Of a stretch of 64,000 nt of DNA, positions 22,988-33,918 are shown piece by piece. Position numbers and translations under genes: made by a program. The stretch's first letter is position 1, and every line of letters starts with the position of its first letter. Source of the DNA: an uncultured Neomegalonema sp. (GTDB lineage: Bacteria > Pseudomonadota > Alphaproteobacteria > Rhodobacterales > Rhodobacteraceae); NCBI GenBank assembly GCA_938008165.1, contig CALLLP010000004.1:89729-153728 (forward strand). The letters run 5' to 3'. The notes beneath the pieces were generated by a model. It had not been told where the DNA came from, ran no database searches, and worked only from the letters and a program-made list of their open reading frames with translations.

Positions 22988-23722
22988 CTATTCCGCTGCT
23001 GCCGTTTCCTGTCGCGCTGCTTCGGCCGCGACCACCGCATCCCAAGGCGGCGTGACCAGTCCGGCGGAGATGACCAGCTTCGCGGCATCTTCCACGCTCA
23101 TATCGAGGACCACCACATCCTGAGCGGGCAGGAACAACAAAAAGCCGGAGGTCGGGTTTGGCGTCGTGGGTAGAAAGACGCTCATCATCGCGTTCTCGCC
23201 CGACCGTGCCAGCACCTCGCCGCTTGTATCCGTCGAGATAAAGGCCAGCGCCCAGATCCCCTTGCGGGGATATTCGATCATGCACACCTTCTCGAAACTG
23301 TCCTTGCCCCCTTGGGCAAAGATCGTCTCCACGATCTGTTTCAGCGTGTTGTAGATGGATCGCACGACCGGCATCCGGTCCACGAATCGCTCGCCCAGTC
23401 GAAAAAGCTGTCTCCCGAACAGCCCTTTTGTCAGGGCACCAAGTCCCGCTACCACAAAGAAAAAGACCACCACCCCAAGGCCGGGCAGTGAAATCGGCAG
23501 GTAATCTTCCAGCTTGTAGACCACTGGCACCAGCGGCAGAACACGCGCATCGACGAATTCGGCGAAGGTCCAGACAAGATAGATCGTGATCGAAATCGGC
23601 GCGAAGACGACGAATCCCGTCAGGAAGTTCGACCTCAGATTGGCCCACCACTTCTGTTTCTTCGGTGGTTCCAGAAAGGTAACGCTGCGCGTCTCCTTCT
23701 TGTCTGGTTGGTCGTCACTCAT
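22988..23722 (-). CDS. DUF502 family membrane protein
   Basis: Protein of 244 aa with two membrane helices near the N-terminus (LTGFVVFAPISITIYLVWTF and LPGLGVVVFFFVVAGLGALT) and a soluble C-terminal beta-rich domain. Family motifs are LPLVPVVYKLEDYLPISLPG, GERFVDRMPVVRSIYNTLKQ and VSVFLPTTPNPTSGFLLFLP (here MSVFLPTTPNPTSGFLL). Function is unknown; plant relatives are COV (continuous vascular ring) proteins. Convergent with cysE, with 8 nt between stops. ATG 23722 preferred over the GTG 9 nt upstream. Confidence 0.9.
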   Translation of the reverse strand: MSDDQPDKKETRSVTFLEPPKKQKWWANLRSNFLTGFVVFAPISITIYLVWTFAEFVDARVLPLVPVVYKLEDYLPISLPGLGVVVFFFVVAGLGALTKGLFGRQLFRLGERFVDRMPVVRSIYNTLKQIVETIFAQGGKDSFEKVCMIEYPRKGIWALAFISTDTSGEVLARSGENAMMSVFLPTTPNPTSGFLLFLPAQDVVVLDMSVEDAAKLVISAGLVTPPWDAVVAAEAARQETAAAE

Positions 23723-23809
23723 CACCGTCACTCACTCCGTAATCAGAACGCTATATCGCAGTGCAGCACAAAATTACATGAGTGACACGCAGATTCAGTA
23801 AAAATCCCG

Positions 23810-24745
23810 TTAGTATCCGTTTTGCCGGTTCACACCATGCGCGAAGGGCTCGCCGCGTTCGAAGCGTTCGACCTGCTCCACGATCACTTTTGCCGCCGTT
23901 TCCGGTCTGGTGATACTGGCAATATGCGGACTGATGGTGACCGAAGGGTGGCTCCAATAAGGATGATCCTTGGGCAGCGGTTCGATTCGGAACACGTCCA
24001 GCGTCGCGCTTCCCACCTGCCCTGAATCAAGGGCGGCCAGCAGCGCCTCGTCATCGATCAACGGTCCCCGCGCAACATTGATCAGATGCGCCCCGCGCCG
24101 CATGAGCGCGATTTTCCCCGCATCGATCAGGTTTTCGGTCTCCGGCGTCAGGGGGGCCAGCAGGATCAGGATTTCTGATTCTGCCAGTAATGTCTCCAGA
24201 CCATCCGGCCCCGTCAGACAACGGACTCCCTCGATCGTTTTTGCCGACCGGCTCCAACCTGAAACGTCGAATCGCAAAAAGGCCAGCTTTTCTGCAACGT
24301 CCCGGCCCAATTCACCCAGCCCGATGATTCCGACTTTGCGGTCGGTCGAGAGTGGCGGGTTATCGGTCGACCATGCCTTTTGCGCCTGTCGTTCGCGGTG
24401 CCGGTCCATGCCCAGATGCAATCGCAGGACATGCCCGGCGACATAATCGGTCATTCCGATGGTCAGTCCCGATTCGACCATCCGGCATAGGATCGGCTCA
24501 TCCGGCAAGGTCGGATTGGCCAGCACCGCCTCCACCCCCGCCCAGAGATTCTGGATCGCGGCGACCCCGGCATAGGGCGTCAGGTCCTGTATGGCCCCGC
24601 TTGCCTCGTAGATCAGAATGTCGACGGATTCCGGATCCGTGCCCTCGATATCGAGTGTCAAATCCAGATCGGGTTTCAGCGCCAGCACCCTGTCGCGCCA
24701 CGCCTCGGCTTCCTCTGGGTCGCCTGCATACAATACCCGCGTCAT
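23810..24745 (-). CDS. D-2-hydroxyacid dehydrogenase, glyoxylate/hydroxypyruvate reductase A type
   Basis: Protein of 311 aa. It reduces glyoxylate or hydroxypyruvate with NAD(P)H in characterised GhrA-type relatives. The Rossmann motif is GIIGLGELGRDVAEKLAFLR (GxGxxG at about 142-147). The active-site residues fit the family: Arg in INVARGPLIDDEAL, Glu in FRIEPLPKDHPYW and His in SPHIASITRPETA. Start MTRVLYAG with GGAGG 5 nt upstream. A longer open frame to 25000 has no ribosome site. Substrate preference is not provable from sequence. Confidence 0.88.
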   Translation of the reverse strand: MTRVLYAGDPEEAEAWRDRVLALKPDLDLTLDIEGTDPESVDILIYEASGAIQDLTPYAGVAAIQNLWAGVEAVLANPTLPDEPILCRMVESGLTIGMTDYVAGHVLRLHLGMDRHRERQAQKAWSTDNPPLSTDRKVGIIGLGELGRDVAEKLAFLRFDVSGWSRSAKTIEGVRCLTGPDGLETLLAESEILILLAPLTPETENLIDAGKIALMRRGAHLINVARGPLIDDEALLAALDSGQVGSATLDVFRIEPLPKDHPYWSHPSVTISPHIASITRPETAAKVIVEQVERFERGEPFAHGVNRQNGY

Positions 24746-24953
24746 AGTCGCCTCCCGGTCACAGTCTTGCCAAACCTGCGATGTTGGCAGTACCTGCAGA
24801 ACGCGCGAAACGGAATGCTTTTCGTCATATGCAAATATCGCGCATAAGCGACGGTCGTAGACATGGCGCGCGGAGGTCGTACGCGCTAAGAACATTCCAG
24901 CATGGCGTGTCGGGGGAGCGCCCGTGTGAACCAAGGTCGATAAGGAAGGTCCG

Positions 24954-26462
24954 ATGCTCAGAACCACTGCCGCCAGCCTACTTGCGCTGGCTACCGCCAT
25001 TCTCCCTGCGCAGGCCCAGACTGTGCTTTATGGCGAACAGCCTGCCGCTCGGCCCGTTTTTCCGCTGCCACAGCCTTATTATGTGGAGCCGCAACCCGCC
25101 CCATTGCCAACGCAGCCGTTATATTACGAATCGGTGCCTGCGGTGCAGCCGCCCGTTGCTGCGCCGCCCCCTGTGTATCAGCCTGATCAACAGGTGCGTC
25201 AGTTTCGCCCGATCCCTCAGCAGGGCATCACCCCGTCACGCCCTATCCTCGCGCCCACCGAGCAATTCCAGCCGCCGCCGCCAAGGCAAGAGCAAGCGAT
25301 TGCCCCGCCGCCGCTGCCCCAGCCTGCGATTGCCGAATCGCCCGCTGTACTCCCACCGCAACAGCGCGAGGAACCTAGGGCAGAGGTCATCGTCCCGGAT
25401 GTGACCGAATCCGAAGCCCTGCGCGAATTCTCGCAGGAGCTTTCCCGGATCGTTTCTCTGGGAGAGCGGTATCGCGCCGCCAGCCCCGGCTTTCTCGAAG
25501 ATCTCAAGGCATTGGCCGAAAAATATCAGGCCCTGCCCGTCCGCGTGGATGCCGCCTCCGAGCCGCAGGCCGCCGCGCCCTCTGCTCAGGCCGAGCTTGT
25601 CGGTCCTCCGCCCCCCGCACCTGAGGAGGAGCAGGGTTCCGCCGCAGAACTACCCCCCCAGACGCCCGAAGTCACCGGCACTACCGAAGTTGCGCTTCTC
25701 CCCGATGCCGTAGCGGAGCCTGTCTCCGAACTTCCGGTCGCCGTCGAAATCGAGCCGGAGGTCGCGGTCGAGCCGCAGGAGCCGCAGGAATTGCCACAGG
25801 CTTTGCCTCCCACTTCCGCCGCTCTCGTGTATCTGCGCGATGACTTTGCCGATGGTGATTATCTCACCAATCCGACATGGAGTGTCCGGCAAGGTCAATT
25901 CATGATCGATCCCACATTCGGCCTGCGTCCCGCCGCACCCCAAACGGTCGAGCCAGCTCAGGTCACGCCACAAGCCTTGCTTCAATACCTGATCGGCGAG
26001 GGCAAGCCTGCGACGCCTCAGCCCACCGGCGATACCGGCGCGTCCTTGATCGAGGCGCAAACCAATATCGGGAATGCCTTCTCGCTCGTCACGACCATCA
26101 CCGATCATGGAGGCGAGGGCGCGGCCCATTTCATTCTGCATCAGGGCGGTGCGAACTGGCTTGGTTACAGGCTTGAACTGCGCGCAGGCCCCCGGCCTCT
26201 TGTCGTCCTCGCTCGTCGTGGTTCGAGCGGCTACAAGGATATCATGAAAGTCGAAGCTCCTGGCTTTACGACTGGCAAGCCGCATCAACTGCGCTGGGCG
26301 CGACTGTCGGATGGTCAGATGTTCGTTCTGATCGATGGTCGCCCGGTCATCACCGCGCGCGATACGGTCTTCCGGCAAGGGTGGGCAGGGTTCGCCTATT
26401 TTACGGCGGATGCGGATATTTCCATGCGCAACATCCGAATTGCCGAGCCGGTCGAGCAGTAG
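24954..26462 (+). CDS. Exported Pro/Gln-rich protein with C-terminal jelly-roll-like domain
   Basis: Protein of 502 aa, not recognised as a named family. A clear signal peptide (LLALATAILPAQAQ) is followed by about 270 residues of Pro/Gln/Glu-rich, probably disordered sequence (FPLPQPYYVEPQPAPLPTQP). The C-terminal 200 residues form a concanavalin/LamG-like pattern starting YLRDDFADGDYLTNPTW and ending AGFAYFTADADISMRNIRIA, resembling DUF1080/3-keto-disaccharide hydrolase-type folds that bind polysaccharide. It is probably periplasmic or surface exposed. Divergent from the dehydrogenase; 54 nt from the convergent rodA. Confidence 0.75.
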   Translation: MLRTTAASLLALATAILPAQAQTVLYGEQPAARPVFPLPQPYYVEPQPAPLPTQPLYYESVPAVQPPVAAPPPVYQPDQQVRQFRPIPQQGITPSRPILAPTEQFQPPPPRQEQAIAPPPLPQPAIAESPAVLPPQQREEPRAEVIVPDVTESEALREFSQELSRIVSLGERYRAASPGFLEDLKALAEKYQALPVRVDAASEPQAAAPSAQAELVGPPPPAPEEEQGSAAELPPQTPEVTGTTEVALLPDAVAEPVSELPVAVEIEPEVAVEPQEPQELPQALPPTSAALVYLRDDFADGDYLTNPTWSVRQGQFMIDPTFGLRPAAPQTVEPAQVTPQALLQYLIGEGKPATPQPTGDTGASLIEAQTNIGNAFSLVTTITDHGGEGAAHFILHQGGANWLGYRLELRAGPRPLVVLARRGSSGYKDIMKVEAPGFTTGKPHQLRWARLSDGQMFVLIDGRPVITARDTVFRQGWAGFAYFTADADISMRNIRIAEPVEQ

Positions 26463-26516
26463 AATGGGGCCGGGCTTTTCAGATTGCGGGCGGTGCTCAT
26501 ATCGTCGGTGACGATT

Positions 26517-27683
26517 CTAGAGCACTGTCCCGCGCCTTGGAAACGTCACCCTGCCATGCACCTGTGCGCTGAGCAGCAATCCAAAGCCGAACAGCAAAAC
26601 CAGCATCGATGTGCCCCCATAGCTCACCAGAGGCAATGGCACCCCGACCACGGGTGCCAATCCCATGACCATCGCCATATTAATCGCGAAATAGGCGAAA
26701 AAGGTCATGCACACCCCCGCTGCCACCAATCGCCCGAATAGATGCCGGATGCGGATTGCGGTCATCAGACCGAACAGCAGCACGACCATATAAAGGCCCA
26801 GCAATACGAGACTGCCGACCAGCCCGAATTCCTCGCCCAAGACCGTAAAAATGAAATCGGTGTGTTTTTCAGGCAGGAAATCCAGCCGCGATTGCGGCCC
26901 ATTCAGATACCCTTCGCCCGTCGTCCCGCCCGATCCGAAGGCAATTTTCGACTGTGTGATATGATACCCGGCTCCGCGCGGATCGAGTTCGGGGTTCAGA
27001 AAAACCGCGATCCGATCGTATTGATAGGGCTTGAGCAAGGCCCAATCCTGCCCCTTCGAGGCAAAAACCGCATAGACCAGCCCCCCGGTTCCCGCCACCA
27101 GCGCGGCAAAGAACCAAAGGCTCACTCCCGCCAGAAACATGATCACGATCCCCCCTGCTGACAGCAGAACGGCCGTCCCAAGGTCCGGTTGTTTCACCAC
27201 CAGCGCTGCGGGCATCGCAATCATCAGCAAGGGCGGGATCAAGGTCAGCACGTGCCTGACCCGGCGGGGATTGATGTCGTGAAAATACCGCGCCAGCGCT
27301 ACGACGAGCGCGATTTTCATCAATTCGGAAGGTTGCAACCGGATTGGCCCGATATTGATCCATCGCTGGGCGCCCATCCCCACACTCCCGGCGACTTCGA
27401 CGCCGACCAGCAAGGCGAGGGATAAGCCATAGAACGCATAGGCCGTTCCCCGCCAAAAGCGGATATCGATCATCGCAACGACCAGCATGCCCACGAAACT
27501 GACTGCAAACCGGATCATCTGCTTACGGGCCCAGGGATCGACATTGCCGTCCGCGACCGAATACTGCATCGCAAAGCCGATCCCCGCGACCAGAACAATC
27601 AGCACAACCAGCGGCCAGTTTAGCCGTAACAGTTTCTGTGGCAGGGTCGGGCCAGCGGTCGCATGGTTTTGCAGACTGGCCAT
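26517..27683 (-). CDS. rodA: Rod shape-determining protein RodA (SEDS glycosyltransferase)
   Basis: Protein of 388 aa with about 10 membrane helices. It is the peptidoglycan glycosyltransferase partner of PBP2 in the elongasome. SEDS signatures: WINIGPIRLQPSELMKIALV, KQPDLGTAVLL, YNGPQSRLDFLPEKHTDFIF-type text (here LNGPQSRLDFLPEKHTDF), GVPLPLVSYGGTSMLVLL. The ATG at 27683 shares one base with the PBP2 stop (TGATG), indicating coupling. It ends the mre operon, and a small ATCGTC/GACGAT hairpin follows at 26501-26515. Confidence 0.95.
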   Translation of the reverse strand: MASLQNHATAGPTLPQKLLRLNWPLVVLIVLVAGIGFAMQYSVADGNVDPWARKQMIRFAVSFVGMLVVAMIDIRFWRGTAYAFYGLSLALLVGVEVAGSVGMGAQRWINIGPIRLQPSELMKIALVVALARYFHDINPRRVRHVLTLIPPLLMIAMPAALVVKQPDLGTAVLLSAGGIVIMFLAGVSLWFFAALVAGTGGLVYAVFASKGQDWALLKPYQYDRIAVFLNPELDPRGAGYHITQSKIAFGSGGTTGEGYLNGPQSRLDFLPEKHTDFIFTVLGEEFGLVGSLVLLGLYMVVLLFGLMTAIRIRHLFGRLVAAGVCMTFFAYFAINMAMVMGLAPVVGVPLPLVSYGGTSMLVLLFGFGLLLSAQVHGRVTFPRRGTVL

Positions 27684-29602
27684 CACACGTCCTCGTTCTC
27701 GTCGTCATCGTCGTTTTTCGCGACAAAGACGGGATCGGCGCCTTGCGGCACAGCCCCTTCGGGGATCTCCTTGGGGAATTGAAGTTTCAGCAGCACATCC
27801 CGTGCAATGGGGGCCGCCACCGTCGATCCGCCGCCGCCATGCTCGACCACGACCGAAATGGCGTATCGTGGATCGTCTGCGGGGGCGAAGGCCACAAACA
27901 GCGCGTGATCGCGTAATTTCCAAGGCAATTCGTTGTTTTTCAACACGCCCGTTGCCCGCTCCGAAGTCGTGATCCGCCTGACCTGTGCTGTGCCGGTCTT
28001 GCCGCACATCTCATGGCCGGGCAGCGCGATCCGCGATTTATAGGCCGTCCCGCCCAACTCGTTCACGACGCCATACATGCCTCGGTGCACGGCATCGACA
28101 TACTGTTTGTCGATGCCGGTTCCGCGCAGCGAGCGCGCCTTGATCCGTTCGCCATCCCGCGCGCGAACGAGGCGCGGGTGCACCTGATAGCCACCATTTG
28201 CAATGCGCGAGGCCATCACGGCCAATTGCAGCGGCGAGCCAAGCATATAGCCCTGTCCGATCCCCGCATGCAGTGTTTCGCCCGGATGCCACGGCTCGTT
28301 TTTGCGCGCGCGTTTCCACGCCTTGTCCGGCATCAATCCGGTTTTGGCATCGACCAGTCCGATTTCTGGCAGGACGCCGATGCCGAATTTGCGCGCGACT
28401 TCGGCCAGCCGGTCAATCCCGATCCGCTTTGCAATATCGTAGAAATAGATATCGCAGGATTTCTTTAATCCGTCATGCAGGTTCATCGTCCCGTGTCCGC
28501 CCCGCTTCCAGCAGTGGAATCGGTGGCTGCCCAGTTCGATATGTCCACCGCAATAGACCGAGTGTCCCGGCCCCACGAGTCCCGCATCCATTGCCGCCAA
28601 GGCGACAACCATCTTGAATGTCGATCCCGGCGGATAAAGGCCTGACACTGCCTTGTTGTTCAGGGGGCGTTTTTCATCGTCGCGCAGCGCGACCCATTCC
28701 TTCTGCGACCATCCCAGAACGAAACCGTTGGGGTCGAATCCGGGTGTCGATGCCATGGCCAGTACATCGCCGTCATAGACATCCATCACGACGACCGCGC
28801 CGCTTTCCGTGCCCATCCGCTGCATCGCGTATTTCTGCAAGGCCAGATCGAGGGTCAGGGTCAGTTCCTCGCCCGGTGTGCCCTCGCGTCGTTCCAGCTC
28901 GCGCATGGGCCGCCCATGGACGTCTTTCTCGATCCGGCTCAGCCCCGCTTTTCCCCGCAGAGCGAGTTCTTCGACCCGTTCGACGCCCGATTTCCCGATG
29001 CGCATATCCGGCAGTTTCAGCACCGGCCCATCTGCGCCCGCGCGTTGAATGTCGCGCTCGGATGCGGCGGCGACATAGCCGACGATATGCCCGGTATAAT
29101 CCCCTTCCGGATAATGCCGCGTCAGCCCCAGCTCCGGCGCAATCCCGGCAAGGGCGGGCGCATTCGCATTCACCTCCGCGAATTCCTCCCATTTCAGGTT
29201 TTCCGCCAGCAATACCGGCAGGAATGCCCGTGTCCGTGTGATTTCCTCGATCAAGGCTTCGCGCCGCAGCGGCGGTAGTGGAATGATTTCAGACAGCCGC
29301 TCCAGCGTCTGTGTCAGATCGCCGGTGTTCTCGCGGTACAGAACGACCCGATAATTATGCCGGTTAACGGCCAGCGGTTTGCCATCGCGCGACAGGATCT
29401 GCCCGCGAACAGGCGCCAGCAGGGAAGGTCGGATGCGCGATCTTTCAGCCCGTGCCGCGTAATGCTCGCCCTCGACGATTTGCAGCTGATACATCCGTGC
29501 GCCCAAGCCCGCCGCCAAAGCCCCCTGCGCCCCGAACAGCACGAGGGACCGGCGCGAAAAGACGCTTCGGTCATGCTCGGTTCCGGGTCGGCGCATCGCC
29601 AT
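27683..29602 (-). CDS. mrdA: Penicillin-binding protein 2 (elongasome transpeptidase)
   Basis: Protein of 639 aa. N-terminal membrane anchor (SLVLFGAQGALAAGLGARMY), PBP dimer domain, then the transpeptidase domain with the motifs Ser-x-x-Lys in YPPGSTFKMV (Ser about 327), Ser-x-Asp in KKSCDIYF (about 382) and Lys-Thr-Gly in MCGKTGTAQV (about 535). SCD in place of SxN is normal for PBP2. The C-terminus is a short acidic run (NDDDDENEDV). Coupled to rodA downstream; mreD is 16 nt upstream. Confidence 0.96.
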   Translation of the reverse strand: MAMRRPGTEHDRSVFSRRSLVLFGAQGALAAGLGARMYQLQIVEGEHYAARAERSRIRPSLLAPVRGQILSRDGKPLAVNRHNYRVVLYRENTGDLTQTLERLSEIIPLPPLRREALIEEITRTRAFLPVLLAENLKWEEFAEVNANAPALAGIAPELGLTRHYPEGDYTGHIVGYVAAASERDIQRAGADGPVLKLPDMRIGKSGVERVEELALRGKAGLSRIEKDVHGRPMRELERREGTPGEELTLTLDLALQKYAMQRMGTESGAVVVMDVYDGDVLAMASTPGFDPNGFVLGWSQKEWVALRDDEKRPLNNKAVSGLYPPGSTFKMVVALAAMDAGLVGPGHSVYCGGHIELGSHRFHCWKRGGHGTMNLHDGLKKSCDIYFYDIAKRIGIDRLAEVARKFGIGVLPEIGLVDAKTGLMPDKAWKRARKNEPWHPGETLHAGIGQGYMLGSPLQLAVMASRIANGGYQVHPRLVRARDGERIKARSLRGTGIDKQYVDAVHRGMYGVVNELGGTAYKSRIALPGHEMCGKTGTAQVRRITTSERATGVLKNNELPWKLRDHALFVAFAPADDPRYAISVVVEHGGGGSTVAAPIARDVLLKLQFPKEIPEGAVPQGADPVFVAKNDDDDENEDV

Positions 29603-29618
29603 GATTCTCTCACCTGCT

Positions 29619-30131
29619 CTAGAGTGCGCGGCGCGGCGTTCTGCCGATCCGCAAGACTTGCCGCAAGGCGACGGAAATCACAGGATAGACCACAATCGTC
29701 GTGCAGCCCTGCAACAATACCAGATCAAGGGGTTGGAATGCCAGCCGCGCCGCTGAGGTGAGAATCCATTCGATCGCAAAAATGACGCTGATAAAGGCTC
29801 CAAATCCCAGCCATCGCCAGACCAGAGGCATCGTCCGAAGCGGTGGCAGCATTCTGTCTAGCACGATAACGGCAATGATCAGCGCCAAGACCCCCGCCCC
29901 CGGAATATCGCCGAGGATCAGGTCCTGCGCCAGACCCAGCAAAAAGATCACCGGCACATTCATCGTGCCGGGCCGGTGCAGCATCCAGAAAAACACCACG
30001 ATCGTTCCGAGGCGCGGCCACGGTGTCGAATCCGGTCCCACCCCCAGTGCGATATGGGACAGGATAATCGCCAGAAAACTGGTCGCCAACACCAGAGCCG
30101 CCGTCCAGGTCGTCGTCCAGAAGGCTTTCAT
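29619..30131 (-). CDS. mreD: Rod shape-determining protein MreD
   Basis: Protein of 170 aa with five or six membrane helices (LVLATSFLAIILSHIALGVG, VPVIFLLGLAQDLILGDIPG, ALIIAVIVLDRMLPPL). FLLGLAQDLILGDIPGAG is the characteristic MreD motif. It belongs to the elongasome inner-membrane core with MreC. The start overlaps the mreC stop by 4 nt (ATGA 30128-30131). Confidence 0.92.
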   Translation of the reverse strand: MKAFWTTTWTAALVLATSFLAIILSHIALGVGPDSTPWPRLGTIVVFFWMLHRPGTMNVPVIFLLGLAQDLILGDIPGAGVLALIIAVIVLDRMLPPLRTMPLVWRWLGFGAFISVIFAIEWILTSAARLAFQPLDLVLLQGCTTIVVYPVISVALRQVLRIGRTPRRAL

Positions 30132-31036
30132 TCCTCAGTCTCTTGATCGGGTTTTTCCTGCTCGACCCGTCCATCTGCGCGGACAATCAGGATCGCGTCG
30201 GAATCGATGGTCAGATCGACCCGTTCGATGACCAGCCGCACGAATTCAAGTTGTTGAAAATCCGCACTTGGGGCGACCCTGACCACGTTATCGACCAATG
30301 CATCCACCGTCCCCAGCGGTAATCCTTTGGGGAAGATTCCTCCATGGTTCGAGGTCAGAACCCGCTGTCCCTTGGTCACCTGCCCCGGTTTTGAGAAAAA
30401 TTGCAGCTTTGGCCTTGCGGTGTTGTCACCGATCAACAGCGCCCGAATATCCCCCGGTTTCAGGGATACTGGTATCCGGCTTGACGCATCCGTGACCAGA
30501 ACGACCCGCGCCGCGTTCTCGCCCAGCGCCACCACCCGGCCAATTGCCGCCGTTCCATCCATGACCACGGTGCCGGGCCGTACCCCTTGCGCGCGGCCCG
30601 CATTGATCGTGATCGACTGCGTAAAGGCCCCGCCCGAATTCCCGACGACCTGTGCGGTGATGTAATCGAAGCGCGGCGCAAGTGTGACCTTGTTCAAGGC
30701 CCGCAGCTGCGCATTTTCCGCTTCCAGCCGCAGCGCTACTTCGCGCCACCGGCTCAACCCGACGATATCCTCACGCAATTGACGATTATAGGCGGCCATA
30801 TCGAGGAATTCTTCGGCATTGCCCGCAGCCCGCCGGATCATTCTGAGCGGCGCGCCGAAAAATCCGGTAACGGGCGCCGATACATCAAGCGCCAGCTCCC
30901 GCAGGGTTTGCAGGCGTGGGTCAGATGTGGCCCCCAGAATATAAATCGCAACCGCTGCCAGCAGGGCGGCCACGCCAACCCCGCGTCCGATCAGACGCCA
31001 GAACCCTATGCCGTTTCCGAGTATCTGGTAGGCCAT
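30128..31036 (-). CDS. mreC: Rod shape-determining protein MreC
   Basis: Protein of 302 aa. One N-terminal membrane helix (VAALLAAVAIYILGATSD), a coiled coil (about 70-115, REVALRLEAENAQLRALNKV) and the two beta-barrel domains (YITAQVVGNSGGAFTQSITI, ARVVLVTDASSRIPVSL, GILIGDN-like RALLIGDNTARPKLQFF, KGLPLGTVDALVD). MreC is the periplasmic scaffold linking MreB to PBP2-RodA. A 158-bp gap separates it from mreB on the same strand. Confidence 0.94.
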   Translation of the reverse strand: MAYQILGNGIGFWRLIGRGVGVAALLAAVAIYILGATSDPRLQTLRELALDVSAPVTGFFGAPLRMIRRAAGNAEEFLDMAAYNRQLREDIVGLSRWREVALRLEAENAQLRALNKVTLAPRFDYITAQVVGNSGGAFTQSITINAGRAQGVRPGTVVMDGTAAIGRVVALGENAARVVLVTDASSRIPVSLKPGDIRALLIGDNTARPKLQFFSKPGQVTKGQRVLTSNHGGIFPKGLPLGTVDALVDNVVRVAPSADFQQLEFVRLVIERVDLTIDSDAILIVRADGRVEQEKPDQETEE

Positions 31037-31194
31037 TGCGATGGGTCTTATCTGCCGATGAGCGTTGCGCGGTTACAGTCTAACGCGAACGGATTGAGCC
31101 GCAAAGTGTCAAGAAATACGCAGGTTTGGCGCAAATCTGGACAGCATTTTTCCCATACTATCCCGCTGAACTTAACGCGGCCTTCGACTGGTCC

Positions 31195-32271
<1,077 letters not shown>

Positions 32272-32344
32272 TCATAGGCTTTCACTTCCGGTCCAGCAAA
32301 GAAAAACCGGGGCAAATGTCCGCCTTTCGTCATGATCGGTGATT

Positions 32345-33775
32345 TCAGGCCGTTTCGAGCCGCTTTTTCTGGCGTTTGCTCCGCATCATTGGCGGTGTCT
32401 GCGTGTTTGCCGGTTCTACGATCCGCGATAGTGGCAGGCGAAGGCTCGCCACAGTGCCCTCTCCTTCGGCGCTCTTGATCGTCATCGTGCCGCCCATCGA
32501 CTGCATGATCTTGGTCACAATTGCCAGCCCGATCCCAAGCCCGCCCGATCCGCGCTTCAGATGATCGGTATGCGCTTGGATGAAGGGTGTCGCCACGTTC
32601 TCCAGCGCGGTACTGGATATACCGCATCCTGTATCGTGAATCGAGATGACGGCCCCGGTCTCCGTTGGCGGGTGAATTTTGGTTGTCACCGTATTGCCGG
32701 GCGGCGAAAACTTGATCGCGTTTGTGATCAGGTTTGTGATCGCTTGTTTCAGGCGTTCGCGGTCGGCACAGACCATCACTTGCTCATCCATTCCGTCGAT
32801 CTTCAGATCGATGCGCGCATTTTTTGCTGCAAAGCGGCATGATTTGACCGCATCGGCTACGATATCCGTCAGGTGAAACCGGGTTTCATGCAGCGAAATC
32901 GATCCGACCGACAGGGTCGACAGGTCCAGCAGGTTATTGATTTCTTGTTTCAGGGTCAGTCCGCTGTTGTGGATATGCTCGACATAATCGCGATAGCTCT
33001 CAGGTTGGATCTTACCGAACAATTCGGACCGCATCGCATCCGAAAAGCCGATAATCGCGTTCATGGGTGTGCGCAATTCGTGGCTGACCCCTGCGAGCAG
33101 GTTATCCTTGGCCCGATCCGCCAACAGGGCCCGTTCCAGCGCGTCTTCCGCCTCCTTGCGCGCCTGTTGCAACCTTTGAGTATCCTCATATTGCGCACGT
33201 TCCAGTTGATCGCGATAAAGGTTGGAGACCACGACCATCGAGACCGTAATCAGGATCAATGTCCTGTCGACCAGCGCAATAGACAGGGTTTGTGTCGTAA
33301 ATGGCAGGGATACTGAATAGGCAAGGATGACGGAACTGGCCCCGCATAAAACGACGGCAGGGCGAGCATAGAGCGCAACACCCCCATAAAAAATCGCGAC
33401 TGCCGCCCCGAAATTATAGAAACTGTCCGCGTGCAGATCGATAAGCCCTAAAAGGATCAATCCGATAACGGCAGCCGTGCCATAGGCAACGATCAAAATT
33501 TCACGTTGAAAGCGGTTCTTGGATCGCAGAAAGCACACGTAGAAGGTGATCATCACGACCGTGATCAACGATCTCCCCAGAAGCAGCTTGCCGATATGGG
33601 CGGGATACGTGAAAAGATCGAAAATACACAGCGACCAATATAAAATTATGCCCAATAATAGGACATTGGCGCGCAGTTGAAATCGATCAGTGTCATCACG
33701 ATCGTAGTATTCGCGATCCGCGTCTGAGAGCCTGAAAATGCTGATCCAGTCAGGTAACAACCGATTTCCCCGCAT
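32345..33775 (-). CDS. Membrane sensor histidine kinase (orphan)
   Basis: Protein of 476 aa. About six membrane helices occupy residues 35-185 without a recognisable periplasmic sensor domain. A coiled linker (LQQARKEAEDALERALLADR) leads to the H box SHELRTPMNAIIGFSDAM (His about 232), N box ITNLITNAIKFSPPG, G1 HDTGCGI and G2 GLGIGLAIV. The C-terminus is basic (RSKRQKKRLETA). No response regulator lies next to it. It resembles PleC/DivJ-like and other HisKA kinases of Alphaproteobacteria; the signal is unknown. Confidence 0.9.
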   Translation of the reverse strand: MRGNRLLPDWISIFRLSDADREYYDRDDTDRFQLRANVLLLGIILYWSLCIFDLFTYPAHIGKLLLGRSLITVVMITFYVCFLRSKNRFQREILIVAYGTAAVIGLILLGLIDLHADSFYNFGAAVAIFYGGVALYARPAVVLCGASSVILAYSVSLPFTTQTLSIALVDRTLILITVSMVVVSNLYRDQLERAQYEDTQRLQQARKEAEDALERALLADRAKDNLLAGVSHELRTPMNAIIGFSDAMRSELFGKIQPESYRDYVEHIHNSGLTLKQEINNLLDLSTLSVGSISLHETRFHLTDIVADAVKSCRFAAKNARIDLKIDGMDEQVMVCADRERLKQAITNLITNAIKFSPPGNTVTTKIHPPTETGAVISIHDTGCGISSTALENVATPFIQAHTDHLKRGSGGLGIGLAIVTKIMQSMGGTMTIKSAEGEGTVASLRLPLSRIVEPANTQTPPMMRSKRQKKRLETA

Positions 33776-33918
33776 CAGCCTGCGCTGGCTTCACTGCGTA
33801 TCAAGTAAGAGAAACCAGTTAATCCGACTTATACGATTAGAAAAGACAAAAAGTATCTTAACGGTATATGCGGATGGCGGAGGTCTGTATTTACATCCTC
33901 CGCCAGAAATTCACTTTG

